The position numbers and the translations under genes are program-made. Source: Pseudomonadota bacterium (GTDB lineage: Bacteria; Myxococcota_A; Polyangia; GCA-2747355). Taken from it: a DNA stretch of 64,000 nt. The first letter of the stretch is position 1. Each line of letters opens with the position of its first letter. The DNA lies in contig JADJDT010000022.1 of the NCBI GenBank assembly GCA_016702545.1, forward strand, positions 36,450 to 100,449. The letters run 5' to 3'. Under the pieces are notes generated by a model, which saw nothing but the letters and a program-made list of their open reading frames with translations, made no database searches and was not told the DNA's origin. This document shows positions 8,401 to 16,712 of this stretch, in pieces.

Positions 8401-9446
8401 CACAGCGCATCGAGCCCCTGCGGCACCGTCGCGGCCAACGCCTGGGGCCGCGGCGGATCGATCAGCGTCTTCTGCTCGCCCAGATCGCGGGGTGTGCCGC
8501 TGAAGGGCGGGCAGCCCGTCAGAGTGAGATAGAGCAGCACCCCGGCGGCATAGAGGTCGCTCGCCGGGCTGGGCCGCTCGCCGAGGAACTGCTCCGGCGC
8601 CATGTAGAGCGGGGTGCCGGCCATCTCGCCCTTGCGGCCTGCCCGGCGTAGCTGTGACGCATCGACGTCGGTGACCAGACCGTAGTCCAGCAGCACGACG
8701 CGACCGTCCTCCGTGACGAGCACGTTGGAGTGCTTGACGTCGCAGTGTGCATAGCCTGCCCGGTGGATCGCCTGCAGGCCGGCGATCAGCTGGCCCAGGC
8801 TGGCGCGCAGGCGGGCAAACTGCTCCGCCGTGCTGAGCGGATGGACCACGCGTTTGGCGCGCGCAGTGCTGGCGCCCGCGCCGCGCCGCTCGACGGCGGT
8901 GGCCCCGAGCGGCAGCGGCACCAGCTCGCGCGGGAGTCCGTCGACCGTCAGCGTTTGGCCGTCGGCGCTCGCGGGCGTCGGCGCTCCTGCGGGCACCGCA
9001 GCTTCGGCGGGCGCCAAGGTCTCGTCCGCGGACCCGGCGCTGGCCGGCCCCCCACGTGGCGAGCCCTCGTCACGCAAACCACCGGGCTCCTCGGACCACA
9101 GCGTGTGCGGGCCCTCGAGCTGCGGTTCGCTGCCGCGCACATAGGCCAAGAGGGACCGCCCCTCGACGTACTCCATCGTGAAGAACCAGCGCTCACCTTC
9201 GGCGTGAAACTCGTAGAGCGTCACCAGGTTGGGGTGGCGGATGTCCGCCAGCGCGCGGAACTCCTGCTTGAAGCGGTAGAGCGCCTGGGGCTGCGTCAGG
9301 CTCAGCGTCTTGAGCGCCACGACCTTGGCGCGCTCGAGATCGCGCGCGCGGTAGACGACGCCCATGCCCCCGGCACCGATGCGCTCCTCCAGCCGATAGC
9401 GCTCGGTGCCACCGAAGTCGTCAGTGGTCGGCGTCGCCTCAGGCAC
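5484..9446 (-). CDS. Ser/Thr protein kinase fused to AAA ATPase and TPR-like region
   Basis: This 1320-residue protein starts with an eukaryotic-like kinase domain: Gly loop GAGGMGVVY at 24-32 and ATP Lys in VALKTL at 46. The catalytic loop reads HCDVKHSN at 234-241 instead of HRDLKxxN, and the metal motif DYG at 254-256 replaces DFG. A roughly 100-residue Ala/Pro/Gly-rich insert (about 106-205) separates the two lobes. An AAA_16-like ATPase follows, with Walker A GGAGVGKS at 422-429. The rest, to 1320, is alpha-helical repeat sequence resembling the tails of PknK-type kinases. I chose the GTG at 9446 because it overlaps the end of the upstream hydrolase by 8 bases; the longer open frame to 9572 would lie inside that gene. 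It may phosphorylate ligands of the FHA protein encoded downstream. Confidence 0.88.
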   Translation of the reverse strand: MPEATPTTDDFGGTERYRLEERIGAGGMGVVYRARDLERAKVVALKTLSLTQPQALYRFKQEFRALADIRHPNLVTLYEFHAEGERWFFTMEYVEGRSLLAYVRGSEPQLEGPHTLWSEEPGGLRDEGSPRGGPASAGSADETLAPAEAAVPAGAPTPASADGQTLTVDGLPRELVPLPLGATAVERRGAGASTARAKRVVHPLSTAEQFARLRASLGQLIAGLQAIHRAGYAHCDVKHSNVLVTEDGRVVLLDYGLVTDVDASQLRRAGRKGEMAGTPLYMAPEQFLGERPSPASDLYAAGVLLYLTLTGCPPFSGTPRDLGEQKTLIDPPRPQALAATVPQGLDALCMDLLRRDPAARPTTDEVLARLGREAEPRRNPASVPVLAELGGELLGRDDELAVLGRALDAVLAGRPTTLLVHGGAGVGKSALLASFRQQAESSRQAVVLTGRCYERETVPYKALDALFDALALFLLRQPPEQVAAWLPEGVGILARMFPVLEQVPAIRAAAPVPAALRDPRAFRRQAVTVMRELWRGLSRQRPLILAIDDVQWGDRDSGLLLGDLLDPPDPPPLLLLLSSRTAEGRRNALLEALGTRLSAADELAVGPLDVVQAQAIAARILGAQAGPELAQRIAIESGGNAYFVGALAYHVRGRRGPSAADELSHVRLEDVVGEQFAALPEAAQRVLETVAVAAEPLPQSVLQQAAELEGEAAYDALILLRTQRLVRTEGLRRTDVIEAYHDRVRELVWARLSADALRQHHRRLAWAFVSSGEGDPAVLARHFDGAGDAERAVQAYVEAGRRAARALAFDRATEHLGRALALHPSTAVAPVELRAAYAEALANAGYGQRAAQAYLEAVAGAEPAAALEYRQRAALVMLDYGHIAEGRATLDQVLSEHQIAGLASGRAGWARMLLRRAQLRLRGLGFKERDPRTISSERLHRIDVLWSVGLGHVLVDTMPLTEYNTLALLEALRVGDALRIARSLALELTISGMRGRKALARNRRLVTMAQALSERVDDPYVRGMVAYGSAVVSVQLWDHRAALPWMDRACELLRNRCVGHGADANRAEVSRIITYCFLGELALLRAAVREALRDAEKYGERQLATSLRGGVQATYWLLDDDIEGARRARQELWDMWPRGAGFLRHYWDAYSRVAIDLYAGDGVRAWQQVEEQRAVLFHPALEGISLGRLGRTELTARAALAAAAAIRNPRERRRVLAAAEGLGRRLEAERLPAPGAVARLVRSRVLELRGDADAALLELQAAEAALDAQSFALHATAARRRRGVLLGGDAGRRLVDEADAWLREQTAVHPERFARFWAPH

Positions 9447-10545
9447 CGGGGCGCTCGGCCGCCGCCGCCAGCGCGCGCGGGCGCGTCGCCTGCTGGACGC
9501 GAGCCGTGGCGAGCCAGTCAAGCACGGCGCGGTTGTACTCGCGCGGGCAATCGAGCTGCGGCATGTGGCCACAGCGCGCCAGGCCGACCAGCGTCGAGCC
9601 GCGAATCTCCCGCTGCGCGCCGGCCATCAGGCCGCGCGTCGTGCCGCCGTGTAGCTCGGCGTTTGGGATCAACCGGTCGTCGGCGCCGAAGACGATCAGC
9701 GTCGGCAGCGCGAGCCGACGCAGATGCTGGCGCGTGAACTCCGTCTGACTCATCGACCGCACACACTTGACCATCGCGTAGAGGCTCTGCTCGAACTCCG
9801 CGCCCGATCGCTGCAGGCGCACGCGCTCCTCGATCAGCCAGCCCAGCTCGTCGCGCCAGCGCGAAAAGAGCCGCAGCCGGAAGGTGCCCCACAGCGCGTA
9901 CTCCGAGAGGCTACCGCCCATCGAGCCGATCGTCGTGACCTTTTCGAACCAGGCCCGTTCGCGGCGCGAGAAGGCCTCGAGCCCGGCCGAGTTCGTCAGC
10001 ACCAGCGCGCCCAGGCGCCCCGGGTGGCGCATCGCCAGCGAGAGCGCGAGGTGCCCGCCCATGCTGTGACCGACGACGATCGGCTGCGCGATGGCCTGCC
10101 GGTCGAGCAGCTCGAGCAGCACGTCCGCCAGCGCCTCCATCGTGTAGGGGAAGGAGCCCGGCTTGTCGGACTTGCCGTAGCCGGGCAGGTCCAGCGCCAG
10201 CACGCGAAAGCCCGCCGCGGCGAAGGCATCGAGCTGGTATTGCCAGTGGCGCAGCTGCGCGCTCATCCCGTGCACGAAGACGATCGTGCGCGCGCCCTTG
10301 GGGTTGAGCTCGACGAAGGCCACGCGCAAGCGCGGCGTACGCATGCCATAGCGCTCGGGCAGGGCGGTGGAGACGAAGTACGAGAGTGGCCAGGCGCGGC
10401 CCTGCAGTGAGCGATAGGGCAGCTGAGCGAAGGTGAGCGGCGGTGCGCCGCGGTAGGACGGCACACAGCCCAGCCCGAGCCCCACCAGCGCCAGCGCCAG
10501 CGCCACGCCCCTGCCGACGCCCGCCCGGCTGCGAGCTATGCTCAT
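9439..10545 (-). CDS. Alpha/beta hydrolase, predicted lipoprotein
   Basis: The 368-residue protein begins with a signal sequence ending in a lipobox-like LGLGC near residue 27, so it is probably lipid-anchored in the envelope. The hydrolase fold is clear: oxyanion strand FVHGMS near residue 90, nucleophile Ser in GHSMGG near 160, acid in GADDRLI and catalytic His in CGHMPQLD. The arrangement fits the broad esterase/lipase group; the substrate is unknown. Its last bases overlap the start of the kinase gene, so the two are probably co-transcribed. Confidence 0.85.
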   Translation of the reverse strand: MSIARSRAGVGRGVALALALVGLGLGCVPSYRGAPPLTFAQLPYRSLQGRAWPLSYFVSTALPERYGMRTPRLRVAFVELNPKGARTIVFVHGMSAQLRHWQYQLDAFAAAGFRVLALDLPGYGKSDKPGSFPYTMEALADVLLELLDRQAIAQPIVVGHSMGGHLALSLAMRHPGRLGALVLTNSAGLEAFSRRERAWFEKVTTIGSMGGSLSEYALWGTFRLRLFSRWRDELGWLIEERVRLQRSGAEFEQSLYAMVKCVRSMSQTEFTRQHLRRLALPTLIVFGADDRLIPNAELHGGTTRGLMAGAQREIRGSTLVGLARCGHMPQLDCPREYNRAVLDWLATARVQQATRPRALAAAAERPGA

Positions 10546-10594
10546 CCACCACCTCCGGCCGCCGACGCGGCGCAGCCCAGGCTACGGGCGGCCT

Positions 10595-12274
10595 TCAGAA
10601 GACATACCAGGTGAAGGTGAGAAAGGCGGCCAGCGGATTGGCCGTGACCCAGCTGTTGCCGTCGTAGAAGTCGCCGCGAAACAGCACGCCGCCGTGCAGT
10701 CCCACCTCCATCAGGAAGCGAATTCGATAGACCAGCTCCGCGTTCAGCTCGGTCCCGATCAACCGGCCGCGATCGCGCGTGGGCGCGTCGCTGCTGCCGA
10801 ACTCACGAAAGGGCGGAGGATCGACGAAGCACGAGCCGACGGCGACCCCGAGCTTGAGGTTGAGCTTGTTGGGCACCAGGTCGTAGCTGCCGCTGGCGAT
10901 CGCCGCGGCCAGGCCGAAGCCCTGGTTGGAGATATCGACCACGGCGCCCGTGGCGTTGATCGCCGTGCGCGCAAAGGGCAGCAGCAAGAGCGTGCGGTGG
11001 TTGGCCCAGAACGCGCCCATCGCGCCGTAGTTGTTCAGAGTGAAGGGACCGCGCTGCCGGCCATCGGCCGGGTCGTCGTCGCCGTTGGTGAGCATCAGCT
11101 CGAGCGTCACGAGGTCGTTGAGCGAGCGACCGTAGTGATAGGCGCCCTCGAGGTTGGCCGCCCAACCCCAGAGGTCGACGCGCGGATTGAGCGAGCGCGC
11201 GTCGTGGGCCCGGTAGCGGCCCGCGTTGAAGAGCACGAAGCCCGAGGCCGAAAAGGGGCTGGTGAAGAAGCGAAGGTTGTGGTGGAAGTTCAGCCCAGCG
11301 TAGTGCACGGCGCCGGTCGGACGCTGCAGCTCCATCGCCACGTGCCCCGTGATGCTGGCCAGTCCGCCCGGCGCGGGGCCGCTGCGGACCAGGCCCTCGA
11401 CGGCATAGGCCTGCCCCTCGGTGTCGTCGCGCAGATACCAGTACGACAGGCCGACGGCCGTGCCGGGCTGCAGCGTCACGGCGAGGTCGGTCGTGCCGAG
11501 ATAGGCGAACGCGAAGCCGGGATCGTTGGCGCTGGCCTTGCGCGGCTGGGCCACGCCCAGCGGCACGAAGGCGGCCTTGGCCAACAGCCGACCGTGGGAG
11601 CCGAAGGCGGCGATCCCCGTCGCGTCGGTGGCGAGGAAGCTCATCTTGTAGCCCGAGCGCATCAGCTCGATCGCGGGCGTGCTGTGCGGGCTGTAGATCG
11701 AGTCGAAGAAGGGTTGGGTCCCCAGCAGAATGCTGAGCTGCTGCGGGTACCGCGTCGGAAAGAGCGCGGCGTAGACGTTCTTGGTGACGATGTTGAGCTG
11801 GTCGGCGTTGAAGCCGCCGCCCTGGTGCTGCCCCACCGAATTGGCCGAGAAGCCCCAGGCGTAGTCGACCTCGAGCATGGCGCGTAGCTCGGCCCAGCCA
11901 TCGACGAAGAAGGGGGTCGCCGAGAGGATCGGAATCCAGCGCTGCTCGACGAGATAGGTCGAACCCTGGCCGACGCGGCCCGCGCTGCCCGCCGGGCCGA
12001 TGCCGAAGGGCCCGGTGGAGACCCCCCGCAACAGCGTGCTGTCGGCGCGGACGCGCGTCGCCATCGCGCGCGTGAAGAAGTAGTTGATGAAGGTCAGCTC
12101 GCGAAAGGGGCCGTCGTCGCTGCGGTCGCGTAGCTCGTACCACGCGTTGAAGCCGGGATCGGGCACCCGCGCCGCGGCGCGGCCCGGCCCGCCCAGCGCG
12201 ACCGCCGTACTGAGCAGCAGCCCAACACAGCGAGCGAGCGGCACCGATGGGCGGAAGGAGCCGGACGAAGGCAT
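10595..12274 (-). CDS. Predicted outer-membrane beta-barrel-like protein
   Basis: The 559-residue protein has a signal peptide (about residues 1-35, hydrophobic core CVGLLLSTAVALGG), then long stretches of alternating aromatic and polar residues. It ends in Trp-Tyr-Val-Phe. A terminal Phe is the usual recognition signal for outer-membrane barrels. I do not recognise a specific family. The start is set by a strong Shine-Dalgarno sequence (TAGGAGGCGG on the minus strand, 12281-12290) seven bases before the ATG. The open frame continues upstream to 12421 only by reading through a dispersed repeat, so the longer form is rejected. Confidence 0.65.
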   Translation of the reverse strand: MPSSGSFRPSVPLARCVGLLLSTAVALGGPGRAAARVPDPGFNAWYELRDRSDDGPFRELTFINYFFTRAMATRVRADSTLLRGVSTGPFGIGPAGSAGRVGQGSTYLVEQRWIPILSATPFFVDGWAELRAMLEVDYAWGFSANSVGQHQGGGFNADQLNIVTKNVYAALFPTRYPQQLSILLGTQPFFDSIYSPHSTPAIELMRSGYKMSFLATDATGIAAFGSHGRLLAKAAFVPLGVAQPRKASANDPGFAFAYLGTTDLAVTLQPGTAVGLSYWYLRDDTEGQAYAVEGLVRSGPAPGGLASITGHVAMELQRPTGAVHYAGLNFHHNLRFFTSPFSASGFVLFNAGRYRAHDARSLNPRVDLWGWAANLEGAYHYGRSLNDLVTLELMLTNGDDDPADGRQRGPFTLNNYGAMGAFWANHRTLLLLPFARTAINATGAVVDISNQGFGLAAAIASGSYDLVPNKLNLKLGVAVGSCFVDPPPFREFGSSDAPTRDRGRLIGTELNAELVYRIRFLMEVGLHGGVLFRGDFYDGNSWVTANPLAAFLTFTWYVF

Positions 12275-12280
12275 CGGCAG

Positions 12281-12290
12281 CCGCCTCCTA
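12281..12290 (-). promoter_or_regulatory. Strong ribosome-binding site adjoining a repeat
   Basis: TAGGAGGCGG lies seven bases before the ATG of the outer-membrane-like gene and decides its start. It abuts the left end of the dispersed repeat, whose inverted terminus also contains AGGAGG. Together they form a local palindrome that could partly mask the site. Confidence 0.6.
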
Positions 12291-12450
12291 AGGAGGCTGG
12301 CCAAAATTATTCCGCCACCTTGGGCGGCCGATCCATCCCGCGTGGCTGCGTTGCTCGTCGGTTGCGTGCAACCAGCACGCGCCCTCCTCGCGCCTTGCCA
12401 CACGGGTGCCTCGACCGCCAACCTGGCAGACTAATTTCGGCCAGCCTCCT
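12291..12450. repeat. Dispersed repeat copy 1, with terminal inverted repeats
   Basis: The ends AGGAGGCTGGCC and GGCCAGCCTCCT are perfect 12-bp inverted repeats, and pairing extends to 18 of 19 bases. The interior shares long identical blocks with 20468-20619, for example GCGTTGCTCGTCGGTTGCGT and CCTCCTCGCGCCTTGCC. It lies between two genes transcribed in the same direction. No coding capacity is evident, which suggests a MITE-like or REP-like element. Confidence 0.85.
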
Positions 12451-12557
12451 AATCGCGCTGGCGTGTTCGCCAACCGCCAGGCCAGCGCCGCCCTTCGGGC
12501 TCGAAGCCGCGGGTGGGCAGCACGAGGCGCTCGCAACGTGGCCTGCGCCACGCTGAC

Positions 12558-13322
12558 CTACTGCTGCGCGGCCGCAACCGCGAAGATTCCGACGGCGTTG
12601 CCCGTGAAGTTCTGACCGGAGATCTTGACGGTGGCGCTGCCCGGAGGCCCATCGGCGCAGCGATGGCCGGTGGCCACGCCCGCGATGTAGAGCTCGAGTC
12701 GGATGCTTTGGCCGTCGGCACTGATCGTGCCGCGCCCTTGCTGCGAGAAGCCGGTGTAGTTCGCCGTGATGTCGAAGCAGCTGCCGTTCGCCGCCACGTT
12801 CTCGATCACCACCGACGTCGTCGTGAAGGCGAAGGGCTCGCCCAGCTTCGTGGTCCGATCGCAGGTCCCCACGCTGCCGACGGTCGGCGCGCCATTGAGC
12901 GTGCCGAGCTCGGTCGTCACCACCATCTGCGGAGCCTCGTTGAGCTTGATCGTCACCTTGTGCAGGCACTGGGTCGCGGCGGGGCCGAGATTCATGTTCT
13001 CGTTGGCCCCCTGCGGGTGCGTCGGGATGTTGCTGCCCTCCATCACAACCGTCTTGCCATCGAAGAAGGCCTTCACCGCCGCGACAGTGTTGAAGGGATT
13101 GACGGCGGCGGCGTCGCGGACGGCAGCGTCGCGGGCAGCGGCATCGCGGACGGCAGCGTCACGCCGGCTCGCATCACGGGCCCGCGCATCGACCACCCGC
13201 GCGTCGCGCGCCGGGGCATCGTCGTCCGAGCAGCCGCTCAAGAGGAGCGCACAGCTCATCGCGCAGCCGAGGCCGCTACGCACCCAAGTCGCCGTTGTAC
13301 GGGTCATCCACGTCGTCTTCAT
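12558..13322 (-). CDS. Lipoprotein with Arg-Asp-Ala repeat linker
   Basis: The 254-residue protein starts with a signal sequence and lipobox LLSGC near residue 30. Then comes a low-complexity linker built from repeats of RDAAV/RDAAA (roughly residues 37-72). The remaining region is a single secreted domain with several Cys (ATQCLHK, GTCDR, GSCFD, HRCAD), which could form disulfides. I do not recognise the domain. The start is the ATG at 13322, preceded by AAGGAGCG. The longer frame to 13478 adds residues with no signal-peptide character and is rejected. Confidence 0.7.
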   Translation of the reverse strand: MKTTWMTRTTATWVRSGLGCAMSCALLLSGCSDDDAPARDARVVDARARDASRRDAAVRDAAARDAAVRDAAAVNPFNTVAAVKAFFDGKTVVMEGSNIPTHPQGANENMNLGPAATQCLHKVTIKLNEAPQMVVTTELGTLNGAPTVGSVGTCDRTTKLGEPFAFTTTSVVIENVAANGSCFDITANYTGFSQQGRGTISADGQSIRLELYIAGVATGHRCADGPPGSATVKISGQNFTGNAVGIFAVAAAQQ

Positions 13323-13671
13323 CGTCCGCTCCTTGCGCGCGAGGCGCGTTTTTCGCGCGAGGCGCGCGAGGTACCCGGGCCGATCTTGCGAACACCGCGC
13401 CGCCGGCGACCGTGGGCACCGGCGAAGGGCAGGAAAGGAGCCCTCTCCCCACGCCCGTCCCGACCGAGCACGCAGCACCGCAGCGAGGCACCGTTGACGC
13501 AGATGCTACCGACTTGGTCCGCGATCTCAAGCTTTCCGATCGGCGAGGGCACGCCGGGCATGGTCGGGTCCCGGGCCCCGGAGCGCGCCGCGGGGCGAAG
13601 CACGGCGGACGGCCGTACCGGTCTCACCGGGGCTGTTGCGCTGAGGCGCACCGATCGGCGACGCTGCAGCC
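13323..13671. other. Divergent intergenic region, no gene seen
   Basis: About 350 bases separate the divergent lipoprotein and rRNA methyltransferase genes. A short direct repeat of GCGCGAGGCGCG lies near 13336-13368. I see no RNA gene and no convincing sigma-70 promoter, although both neighbouring genes should have their promoters here. Confidence 0.4.
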
Positions 13672-14844
13672 ATGGCGCAGCTGATCATCAAGCAGGGGCG
13701 CGCGCGACCGCTCTGGCACGGCCACCCCTGGGTCTTCGCGCAGGCGGTCGAGCGGCTGGTCGGTGCGGCCGAGGCCGGGGACGTCGTCGAGGTCGTGGAC
13801 TGCGATCAGCGGCCGATCGGCCGCGCGGCCTACAACCCGCAATCGGCGATCGCCGCGCGCATGCTGAGCTGGCGCCCCGACGAGGCGATCGACCGCGCCT
13901 GGTTGGCGCGGCGGCTCGGCGCCGCGCTGCGGCTGCGGCGAACCCTCGGCCTGCCCTCGACCGACACCGACTGCTATCGGCTGGTCAACGCCGAGGGTGA
14001 CGGCCTGCCCGGCCTGGTCGTCGATGTCTATGGGCCAGCGGTGGTCGTGCAGTTCACGGGCAACGCGCTCCATCGACGCGCCGACTGGATCTATGCCGAG
14101 CTCGACACGCTGCTGCAGCCGGCGATCGTGGTCGAGGTGGATCCCGGCGCCTTCGCCACCCAGGAGGGCCTGGGCGGCGGGCGCGGCCTGCTGCGGGGCG
14201 CCAGCGCCGCGCTGCGCTGCCACGAGCACGGCCTGGCCTACGAGCTCGAGCTCGGCGAGGGCCAGAAGACCGGATTGTTCCTCGACCAGCGCGACAATCA
14301 CCGGCGGATCGCTGAGTGCGCAGCGGGCCGACGGGTGCTCGACGTCTACTGCTACACGGGGGCCTTCGCGCTCAACGCGGCGCGCGCCGGCGCCAGCGCG
14401 GTGACCGCGGTCGACAGCTCCGCGCGAGCGCTGGCCACCGCGCGCCTCAACGCCACGCACAACGGGCTGCCACTGGAGCTGGTCGAGGCCAACGCGATGC
14501 CGTATCTGGCGACGCTGCGGCCGGAGAGCTTCGAGCTGGTGGTGCTCGACCCACCGAAGTTCGCCACCCACCGCAGCCAGGTGCCAGGGGCGCTCAAGGG
14601 CTACCACAAGCTGCTGCGTCTGACCTTGCCGACCCTCAAGGACGGCGGTCTGCTCGGCCTGGCCTGCTGCTCCCAGCTGATCCCCGTCGACGAGCTGCGC
14701 CGGGTGCTGGCGCGGGCGGCCGCCGAGACACAGTGCGAGCTGCGCCTGCTCGAGCGCGCCGGGGCAGGACCCGACCACCCCACCACGCCCGCGTTTCCGG
14801 AGGGCGAGTACCTCACCTTTCTGCTCTGTGCGGTGGCCCGCTGA
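13672..14844 (+). CDS. Class I SAM-dependent rRNA methyltransferase, RlmI-like
   Basis: The 390-residue protein matches the RlmI/YccW family, which methylates a cytosine (m5C) of 23S rRNA. It has an N-terminal PUA-like RNA-binding domain (about 1-80) with the entry motif HPWVFAQAVE. The Rossmann methyltransferase fold follows: GQKTGLFLDQRDNR-type motif near residue 200, SAM-binding VLDVYCYTGAFAL near 223, LDPPKFA near 291 and the C-terminal FPEGEYLTFLL. These are signature motifs of the family. The precise target base is inferred from family membership. It is divergent from the lipoprotein gene and followed by an MBL hydrolase gene. Confidence 0.88.
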   Translation: MAQLIIKQGRARPLWHGHPWVFAQAVERLVGAAEAGDVVEVVDCDQRPIGRAAYNPQSAIAARMLSWRPDEAIDRAWLARRLGAALRLRRTLGLPSTDTDCYRLVNAEGDGLPGLVVDVYGPAVVVQFTGNALHRRADWIYAELDTLLQPAIVVEVDPGAFATQEGLGGGRGLLRGASAALRCHEHGLAYELELGEGQKTGLFLDQRDNHRRIAECAAGRRVLDVYCYTGAFALNAARAGASAVTAVDSSARALATARLNATHNGLPLELVEANAMPYLATLRPESFELVVLDPPKFATHRSQVPGALKGYHKLLRLTLPTLKDGGLLGLACCSQLIPVDELRRVLARAAAETQCELRLLERAGAGPDHPTTPAFPEGEYLTFLLCAVAR

Positions 14845-14902
14845 GATTACCTTTCCGGGGCTGACGCGGCTGGGCTAAGATGACGGGCGCAAGGAGACAT
14901 CC

Positions 14903-15733
14903 ATGTTTTCTGTCCGCTTCTGGGGCGTACGCGGCAGCGTGCCCGTGCCGGGACCGTCCACGGTGCGCTACGGCGGGAACACCCCCTGCATCGAGGTGCG
15001 GGCTGGAGCGGAGCTGATCGTGATCGATGCCGGGTCGGGCCTGCGGGTGCTCGGCAACCAGCTGCTCGGCCAGACACCGGTGACGGCACGCATGTTCTTC
15101 ACGCACTTCCACTGGGACCACATCCAGGGCTTCCCCTTCTTCGCGCCGGCCTTCGTCAAGGGCACGCGCCTCGATCTCTTCGGCGCCAAAAAGCTGTCGG
15201 CGACGCTGTCGGAGACCCTGGCCGGCCAGATGAGCTACCCGAACTTCCCCGTGACCCTGGGCGAGCTCGGTGCGCACATCGAGTTCCACGATCTCCACGA
15301 GGGTCAGAGCGTGTGCTGCGGCGACGCCGTCGTGAGCAACGCGCGCCTCAATCATCCGGGTGGCGTCTTCGCCTACCGCGTCGACTACGGCGGCCATGCC
15401 GTGGTGATCGCCACCGACACCGAACACTACGCGACGCTCGACCAGAAGATCTGCGCCTTGGCCGAGGGCGCCGACGTGCTGGTCTACGACGCGATGTACA
15501 CGCCCGAGGAGTATGCCGGCACCGGTGAGCACGCGGCGCGGACGGGTTGGGGCCACAGCACCTGGGAGGAGGGTGTACGCGTCGCGCGGGCCGCGCGCGT
15601 ACGCCAGCTCGTGCTCTTCCATCACGACCCGGACCACGACGACGCGATGGTCGACGCGATCGAGGCCCAGGCCAAGCGCGCGTTCCCCGCGACGGTGGCC
15701 GCCCGCGAGGGCCTACAGATCGATATCTCTTGA
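14903..15733 (+). CDS. MBL-fold metal-dependent hydrolase
   Basis: The 276-residue cytoplasmic protein has a metallo-beta-lactamase fold. Its metal site is HFHWDHIQGF near residue 72, with further ligands in LNHPGG (near 151), ATDTEHY (near 171) and a late HHDPDHDD. The N-terminal RFWGVRGSVPVPGP is characteristic of a subgroup often found beside signalling genes in deltaproteobacteria. Substrate is not known. The start has a good AAGGAG Shine-Dalgarno. The next gene (ArsA-like ATPase) starts 19 bases downstream, suggesting co-transcription. Confidence 0.88.
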   Translation: MFSVRFWGVRGSVPVPGPSTVRYGGNTPCIEVRAGAELIVIDAGSGLRVLGNQLLGQTPVTARMFFTHFHWDHIQGFPFFAPAFVKGTRLDLFGAKKLSATLSETLAGQMSYPNFPVTLGELGAHIEFHDLHEGQSVCCGDAVVSNARLNHPGGVFAYRVDYGGHAVVIATDTEHYATLDQKICALAEGADVLVYDAMYTPEEYAGTGEHAARTGWGHSTWEEGVRVARAARVRQLVLFHHDPDHDDAMVDAIEAQAKRAFPATVAAREGLQIDIS

Positions 15734-15752
15734 TTGCAGCCGCTGACGTGCC

Positions 15753-16712
15753 GTGCCGGTCCATCGGCTGATCATCATCGGCGGGAAGGGCGGCGTCGGC
15801 CGCACCACCGTCGCCGTGGCGCTCGGGTTGGCGCTCGCGCGGCGCGGCCACCGGACGCTGGTGGCGCATGTGCGCGCCCGACCGCCGCTCGCGGAGCTCT
15901 ACGGCTGCGAGCGCATCGACGAGGAGATCCGCGCCGTCGGCCCCGACCTCTGGGCGGTCAACATGGACCCGCAGGCCTCGATTCGCGAGATGGGACTGCT
16001 CGTGCTGCGCTTCCGCGCGCTCTACCATTTGGTGCTGGAGAACCGCCTGGTGCGCTCCTTCCTTCGCGCGGTGCCCGCGCTGGAGGAGTACTCGATGGTG
16101 GGCAAGGCCTGGTACCACACGACGGAGCAGCGCAGCGACGGCCGGGCGCGCTTTCAAACGGTGATCTTCGACGGCCCGGCCACCGGCCACCTGGTGAGCA
16201 TGTTGCGCATCCCCCAGGTGATCCTCGACGCCGTCCCCGAGGGGCCGCTGACCGGGGACGCGCGACGGGCGCGCGAGCTGCTCGCGGATCCCGAGCGCAC
16301 GGCGATGTGGCTCGTGACCCTCGCCGAAGAGATGGCCGTCAGCGAGGCCGCCGACCTGCACCGCGCCGCGCGCGACGAGCTGCAGCTCCGCGTGGACCGC
16401 TTGCTCGTCAACGCGCTCTACCCCGCCGATTTGACGCAGAGCGCCGCGCTCGACCAGGTGCTGCGGCAGGCCACCCCGTCGGCCGAGAGCGGCCTCGACC
16501 TGGCGCTGCGGGCGACCCGCCTGCTGCGCGAGCGGCGCGCGATCAACGACCACTACCTGAAGGAGCTCGCGCAGCGCCTGCCGCTGCGGCGCACGGAGCT
16601 GCCGATGCTCTTCGCACCGCGCTTCGATCGGGCCGCGCTGGAGCCCTTGGTGACGCTGCTCGGCGCTGCGCTCGAGGCGCCCCAGGCGCCAGCGCCAGCG
16701 GTGCCCGCATGA
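15753..16712 (+). CDS. ArsA/Get3-like ATPase 1, P-loop Lys replaced by Arg
   Basis: The 319-residue protein belongs to the ArsA/Get3 branch of the deviant Walker A ATPases. The P-loop, residues 9-18, reads GGKGGVGRTT: the signature Lys of the family is present but the P-loop Lys that normally follows VG is Arg. The switch-region stretch FDGPATGHLVSMLRIPQ near residue 137 is typical of ArsA-type proteins. There are no arsenite-binding Cys clusters, so arsenic export is unlikely. The GTG start follows the MBL gene closely; the stop overlaps the next ATG. A second ArsA-like gene at 21742 shows the opposite substitution pattern. Confidence 0.85.
   Translation: MPVHRLIIIGGKGGVGRTTVAVALGLALARRGHRTLVAHVRARPPLAELYGCERIDEEIRAVGPDLWAVNMDPQASIREMGLLVLRFRALYHLVLENRLVRSFLRAVPALEEYSMVGKAWYHTTEQRSDGRARFQTVIFDGPATGHLVSMLRIPQVILDAVPEGPLTGDARRARELLADPERTAMWLVTLAEEMAVSEAADLHRAARDELQLRVDRLLVNALYPADLTQSAALDQVLRQATPSAESGLDLALRATRLLRERRAINDHYLKELAQRLPLRRTELPMLFAPRFDRAALEPLVTLLGAALEAPQAPAPAVPA

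Noticed and set aside
9447..9572. N-terminal extension of the kinase gene
   Set aside because: These 42 codons lie inside the hydrolase gene and are Arg/Ala/Ser-rich. The overlapping GTG at 9446 directly precedes the kinase fold.
9439..10545. Hydrolase as the missing MenH
   Set aside because: It has a signal peptide and lipobox, whereas MenH is cytoplasmic; no MenH-specific features are seen.
12275..12421. N-terminal extension of the outer-membrane-like protein
   Set aside because: It is translated repeat sequence. A strong ribosome-binding site and a signal peptide fix the start at 12274.
15753..16712. Arsenic efflux ATPase
   Set aside because: No arsenite-binding Cys and no arsB, arsC or arsR nearby; similarity is only to the ATPase fold.
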